From: Microbotryum silenes-acaulis
Taxonomy: Eukaryota > Basidiomycota > Microbotryomycetes > Microbotryales > Microbotryaceae
Reading direction: 5' to 3'
Length of the DNA stretch: 64,000 nt
Assembly: GCA_003665825.1 (NCBI GenBank)
Contig: QPFY01000003.1
Span: 2,046,001-2,110,000, forward strand
The translations under genes were made by a program, and so were the position numbers. Positions 58,628 through 64,000 of the stretch are shown here, piece after piece (within the stretch, counting starts at the first letter, position 1; every line of letters starts with the position of its first letter). Below the pieces are notes generated by a model that made no database searches, had not been told where the DNA came from, and worked only from the letters and a program-made list of their open reading frames with translations.

Positions 58628-60814
58628 TATATACGTATCATAGGTGGGGTACAGCCCAATTCCGGGATACGTTTTGGAATAGAACCCCAAATCCCCAGTG
58701 AAAATGAAAATTGACAGTGCAGGGGGAATTGCTCGTGCACTGCTGAAATCCAGTTATTTGGCAAAACCGCCAAATCGAGGTGCACGGTCGATTGCTCGTG
58801 CACTGCTGAAATCCACTTTTTCGACTCTGAAGGGCGGCACGGGTCAAAAACCGCCAAATCGAGGTGCACGGTCAATTGCTCGTGCACTGCTGAAATCCAC
58901 TTTTTCGGCAAAACCGTCAAATCGAGGTGCACGGTCAATTGCTCGTGCACCGCTGAAATCCACTTTTTCGACTCTGAAGGGCGGCACGGGTCAAAAACCG
59001 CCAAATCGAGGTGCACGGTCAATTGCTCGTGCACTGCTGAAATCCACTTTTTCGGCAAAACCGTCAAATCGAGGTGCACGGTCAATTGCTCGTGCACTGC
59101 TGAAATCCACTTTTTCGACGCTGAAGGGCGGCACACGTCAAAAACCGTCAAATCGAGGTGCACGGTCAATTGCTCGTGCACCGTTGAAATCCACTTTTTC
59201 GACTCTGAAGGGCGGCACGGGTCAAAAACCGCCAAATCGAGGTGCACGGTCAATTGCTCGTGCACTGCTGAAATCCACTTTTTCGGCAAAACCGTCAAAT
59301 CGAGGTGCACGGTCAATTGCTCGTGCACCGCTGAAATCCACTTTTTCGACTCTGAAGGGCGGCACGGGTCAAAAACCGCCAAATCGAGGTGCACGGTCAA
59401 TTGCTCGTGCACTGCTGAAATCCACTTTTTCGGCAAAACCGTCAAATCGAGGTGCACGGTCAATTGCTCGTGCACTGCTGAAATCCACTTTTTCGACGCT
59501 GAAGGGCGGCACACGTCAAAAACCGTCAAATCGAGGTGCACGGTCAATTGCTCGTGCACCGTTGAAATCCACTTTTTCGACTCTGAAGGGCGGCACGGGT
59601 CAAAAACCGCCAAATCGAGGTGCACGGTCAATTGCTCGTGCACTGCTGAAATCCACTTTTTCGGCAAAACCGTCAAATCGAGGTGCACGGTCAATTGCTC
59701 GTGCACTGCTGAAATCCACTTTTTCGGCAAAACCGTCAAATCGAGGTGCACGGTCAATTGCTCGTGCACCGCTGAAATCCACTTTTTCGACTCTGAAGGG
59801 CGGCACGGGTCAAAAACCGTCAAATCGAGGTGCACGGTCAATTGCTCGTGCACCGTTGAAATCCACTTTTTCGACTCTGAAGGGCGGCACGGGTCAAAAA
59901 CCGCCAAATCGAGGTGCACGGTCAATTGCTCGTGCACTGCTGAAATCCACTTTTTCGGCAAAACCGTCAAATCGAGGTGCACGGTCAATTGCTCGTGCAC
60001 CGCTGAAATCCACTTTTTCGACGCTGAAGGGCGGCACACGTCAAAAACCGTCAAATCGAGGTGCACGGTCAATTGCTCGTGCACTGCTGAAATCCACTTT
60101 TTCGACGCTGAAGGGCGGCACACGTCAAAAACCGTCAAATCGAGGTGCACGGTCAATTGCTCGTGCACCGTTGAAATCCACTTTTTCGACTCTGAAGGGC
60201 GGCACGGGTCAAAAACCGCCAAATCGAGGTGCACGGTCAATTGCTCGTGCACTGCTGAAATCCACTTTTTCGGCAAAACCGTCAAATCGAGGTGCACGGT
60301 CAATTGCTCGTGCACCGCTGAAATCCACTTTTTCGACGCTGAAGGGCGGCACACGTCAAAAACCGTCAAATCGAGGTGCACGGTCAATTGCTCGTGCACC
60401 GCTGAAATCCACTTTTTCGACTCTGAAGGGCGGCACGGGTCAAAAACCGCCAAATCGAGGTGCACGGTCGATTGCTCGTGCACTGCTGAAATCCACTTTT
60501 TCGACGCTGAAGGGCGGCACACGTCAAAAACCGTCAAATCGAGGTGCACGGTCAATTGCTCGTGCACCGTTGAAATCCACTTTTTCGACTCTGAAGGGCG
60601 GCACGGGTCAAAAACCGCCAAATCGAGGTGCACGGTCAATTGCTCGTGCACCGCTGAAATCCACTTTTTCGACGCTGAAGGGCGGCACGGGTCAAAAACC
60701 GCCAAATCGAGGTGCACGGTCAATTGCTCGTGCACCGCTGAAATCCACTTTTTCGACGCTGAAGGGCAAGTCAAACATCGCCAAATTGAGGTGCACGGGG
60801 AATTGCTCGTGCAT
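58628..60814 (+). repeat. Satellite array 4: 84/63-bp units, 28 palindromes
   Basis: The left flank begins GTATATACGTATCATAGG and palindromes run from 58717 to 60814. By manual count there are 17 long intervals, 9 short ones and a final 79-bp one. It is the array richest in short units. A few palindromes carry GGTCGATT in place of GGTCAATT. Open frames of more than 750 codons on both strands are repeat artefacts. Confidence 0.95.
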
Positions 60815-61085
60815 TGCGAGATGGCAGTGCAGCGTGAAACCCCGTGCACCGAGTAAGCCTGAGCCCAGAGCGCTGAACCGAGATCGGATCCGAAATGGGA
60901 AACCCATTTCGGGCTTCGGCGTATCGCTAGAGCTGAGCCACGGCAGACTTGAGGACTTGTAGACGTTGATAAGTTTATTGCAACTCTGTCACGATCACAG
61001 CTGGCTTATATAGGCTTGATTTGTCCTATTCTGCGTTGTTTTTTCAGTATACTCAATTTTACTAGTCGTTGTGGCCTCGTCTGAG
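60815..61085 (+). repeat. Right flank of satellite cassette 4, with a hairpin
   Basis: This is nearly identical to the flank of array 2, including the CCGAAATGGG / CCCATTTCGG hairpin with AAA loop at 60890-60912. It passes into the same R-unit block at the same position as cassette 2, which points to a duplicated cassette-plus-unit junction rather than two independent insertions. Confidence 0.8.
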
Positions 61086-64000
61086 GCCCGTCCGAGTCGA
61101 CTTCAGCGCGCGCGCCAACGCTCCTTTCCCTCTCCCCACTCACTCGCCCGACCCGACTCGACTCAGCTCTGAAACCACTACACCACAACGCTCTCCCCAC
61201 ATCACCCAATCGGCAAGATGCAGCTCGGCCACTCTCGACGGACGCTCGCAGTGTCCCTTCGTGCGGGCTGACGCAGGCACGGTGCGACGTCGCACGACAA
61301 GACTATCAACAACTCCAACCTCGTCATCTGTGGCACGATACGCTCAACAGGTTGATCTGAAAGGGCGTGGTTACTTTCAGCTGCGTCGTAGCTTACGTCG
61401 ATGCATCGCTCGAGCGTCCTCGGTCGGACACGTGCTCGGTCAGCGCATCGCCTCGATCACCCCGAACGCCCACAAGCTACTCGACCAATGAGGGTGGTGA
61501 GCTCTTTATTCAGAAGTACTCAGCTCTCGTCCCATTCGCTCACCTCATGTTTATCTTTGCTGCTCATCACTCTAGTTCAGATCGCGCCTATGCCGACTCG
61601 CTGGCATCCGAGCTTCGCACCAAATCGCTCTGTGACTTGAACGACTTCTCTGAGATCACAATGCGACTTCCTCATCAACACCATCAAGGAGTCGCTCATC
61701 CTTACCCAGGTCTCGAATCGATGCACATCTCACTCGACCAACATCGCCCCACCTCGAACACCACTGTCGACCGGTGAGGATCCCCTCCGCCACCCCACAT
61801 CGTTCACTCGTCGACAACATTGACCGATCGCACGAGTGCAATCACTCGCTGTCACATGTCTTTCTTCGAATCGAAGAGTCTCATCGACTCGGGAAGCCAG
61901 GAATCTGTTGGAACTTGTGTTGCACGACCCGACTGATTTCGTCGATGTCGAGATCCGAGACCTGCATCGGCTCGAGCACTTTCACTCCGTCTCAACCGCC
62001 CGCGACTTACTCAACCTCCGCGCTCGTCAGCCAGCTCATCGAGTCATCCGTCTAAAGCCACTACGTCTCAACTTGTCGCTATAAATATACCACATTCCAG
62101 CTCGCCTTCCTCGCCATTCAACTTGATTGGACTTGCACGCTGGCTTTCAAGCTCGTCGATCGCATCATCCAATTGACTTTCGGGCAAAACTGTCGAGATT
62201 CGCCACGGAACACCTCGTCGCTTCACATTTTACTCGACCTCCATCCTACGTTGCGCAGGTTGAAGCGTCAAGACACGACTCGAACTTCTTCGGATCGCTC
62301 GAACTGGGCCTCGAACTGTGACGATTTTTCGCACTCTCAATCGACCTCGGCGCTTCGCTCGACCAGCTTGTTACGTGCGATTAGCATCCCGCCGATTTGC
62401 ACGTTCGTACACGCTTCTGAAAGTCTGGTCATGCGGTCATGGACTGCGATTGGCGTCGCATGGCGCTCCACCTCCTCTCGCTTCGCTTCTTGCACTCACC
62501 TCCCAGGGTTTCGACGAAATTGCTCGGCAGTTACTAAGCGAGCAAACGTCCGAAAGGTCAGTGAGTGTCTTCAACCTGAAGGCATAATCTTCCTCCACAC
62601 CTCGCGTTGCAAGTATGTGCAGTCTTGCTCATGTTTGACTTTTGATTTGCTCCACCGGGTCTCAGATTTCTGCCTGCGCTCAAGTCGACTCTTTGGACTC
62701 CCATTTGCTCCCAACCGTTTCCAGTGCGTCTCCCGGAAGAAAGATCGTCCACCATTTCCAATTGGGATCGACAATCTCCTGGCGAAGCTTGCTTTGCTCG
62801 ACCTCGATCTCCTCTCGCTCGACCCTGACCTCAAAACTCAACTCGGTGCGACCGTTCGTTGAGGAGCGTGTAAGCTCTCATCTTTGCCGCTGCTGCCTCG
62901 CCCACTTGTCATTCGCCGATCCTCGTACCACTCGACTCGACTCGACTTTCTTTCACTGCATGAAGACACGACGACGCAACGCTTTGCCGTCATGCCGAGA
63001 CGTCACTTGCTCGGTACTTGCGGCTCGACCTTACCCGACCCGGCCCTTGATGTGTGACCCGGAATCGGCTAAGGCAAGGGGAACACACCCTCACCATCCC
63101 CAATTGGAACGACTCGATAACGAGCTCGAAGGTAGCTACAGTTGCGTCCGGGCTATGTCGATTGCTCACTCGAGCCATCGCGACCGGAACTGCTCGACCT
63201 CGGACGACTCGCTCAGACCGCCGACAGTGAGCTGTTTCGATTTAAGCTCTCGCTTACGACTTGCACTCCTTGCTGATGAGATCGAGATATGCCGTGTCAC
63301 CGCGCACTGCAGATTGACGGTCACGGAAGACCTGGAATGGGAGCGCTCCCTCGAATGGAGCTTCGCACTGCGCTCCCACGCTCGCACGGCACACATCCGA
63401 GTTAGTGCATTACCATCCCTCGGTTTCTCTTGCGACAAGGTCCAGCACGCAGACTAGTTTCGGCCTTCTTGCCACGGAGGTCCGCCGGAGATCCTTGCAC
63501 GCCCAGCAGCTTTCAAGCCGCCGCGTGCGAATTGCTCAATCGCCTGCCCTCGTCATCCAGCTTGTCAAGGCATCCCAGACCGTCTACGCTTCACCCATGG
63601 TACCTCAATATCTCACATGCCTCTCTCGCCATTCAAGTTGACCGGACTTGCGTGCTGACTCTCAACCTCGTCGATCACTCCGACCGAGCGACTTCTCCGC
63701 AAAACTCTCGAGATGTTCCATGGAACACTCCTCATTGCTTCACATCTTACTCGAAGTCCATCCTCCGTTGCGCACGTTACTGCATGCAGCCAGGACTCGG
63801 GCTTCTCCGGACCCTTCGGCGCTCGAATTCGGCGTCGGACCGTGACGATCCTTCGCACTCTCCATCGACCTCGGCGATTCGCTCGACCAGCTGGATACGT
63901 GCGATCACCATACCAACTCTGCGACATGCACGTTCGTACACGCGTCAGCAACCCTGGTCATGCGGTCAAGGACTGCGATCGTGTCGCATGGTGCTCCGTC
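61086..64000 (+). repeat. R-unit 8, running off the window end
   Basis: It enters at the CGCGCGCGCCAACGCTCC block, like unit 6. It passes the GATGCATCGCTCGAGCG block (about 61400), the intron-like blocks (about 61497 and 62557) and the module at about 62830, then begins a second internal module before the window ends. No gene is supported. Confidence 0.75.

Noticed and set aside
58698..60962. Open frames of about 754 (+) and 777 (-) codons over satellite array 4
   Set aside because: They are produced by stop-free 84- and 63-bp units and are open on both strands at once; no domain or splice context supports a gene.

Overview
The window looks like repeat-dense nuclear DNA from a basidiomycete fungus, most likely Agaricomycotina. 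The evidence is a FunK1-type fungal protein kinase, spliced genes with many short GT-AG introns (mostly 63-76 nt), and no bacterial operon organisation. No species can be named from sequence alone. Only three genes look real: a FunK1-like kinase (about 2135-4537, +), a ParB-domain protein (52509-48621, -) and a large unrecognised protein (53565-58526, +). No tRNA, rRNA, reverse transcriptase or complete transposase was recognised.

Layout. 1-1250 is an inverted fragment of a degenerate repeat that dominates the window (the R-unit). 1337-1929 is a small element with terminal inverted repeats, followed by a telomere-like 10-bp repeat and the kinase gene. At 4962-7212 lies a cassette carrying an 84-bp satellite (array 1). 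7213-31580 holds five R-units in direct orientation, each about 4.4-6.6 kb. 31580-32560 is sequence of different composition, and 32640-34135 is a 35-bp satellite. 34128-35815 is satellite array 2, 35815-41445 another R-unit, 41446-44412 the array 3 cassette, and 44413-48342 a further R-unit. 48343-58627 is a gene island of about 10 kb. 58628-61085 is array 4, and the window ends in another R-unit.

The gene island is the most notable part. It holds two intact, divergently transcribed multi-exon genes inside a repeat graveyard. One encodes a ParB-like N-terminal domain in a protein of about 1045 residues. The other encodes at least 1215 residues of unknown family over 14 exons. A 24-bp palindrome (half-site close to GTGCACGGTGAA followed by its reverse complement) occurs 89 times in the four satellite arrays by manual count. 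It recurs as small clusters inside the long introns of both island genes and in the region between them. Since bacterial ParB proteins bind palindromic parS sites, a ParB-like protein next to large arrays of a palindrome suggests a parS-like or mobile-element system. That link is inference only.

The satellites have units of 84 and 63 bp (both multiples of three) or 35 bp. This creates very long but meaningless open frames, which are not annotated as genes. All exon boundaries were derived by eye from frame continuity and GT/AG signals.
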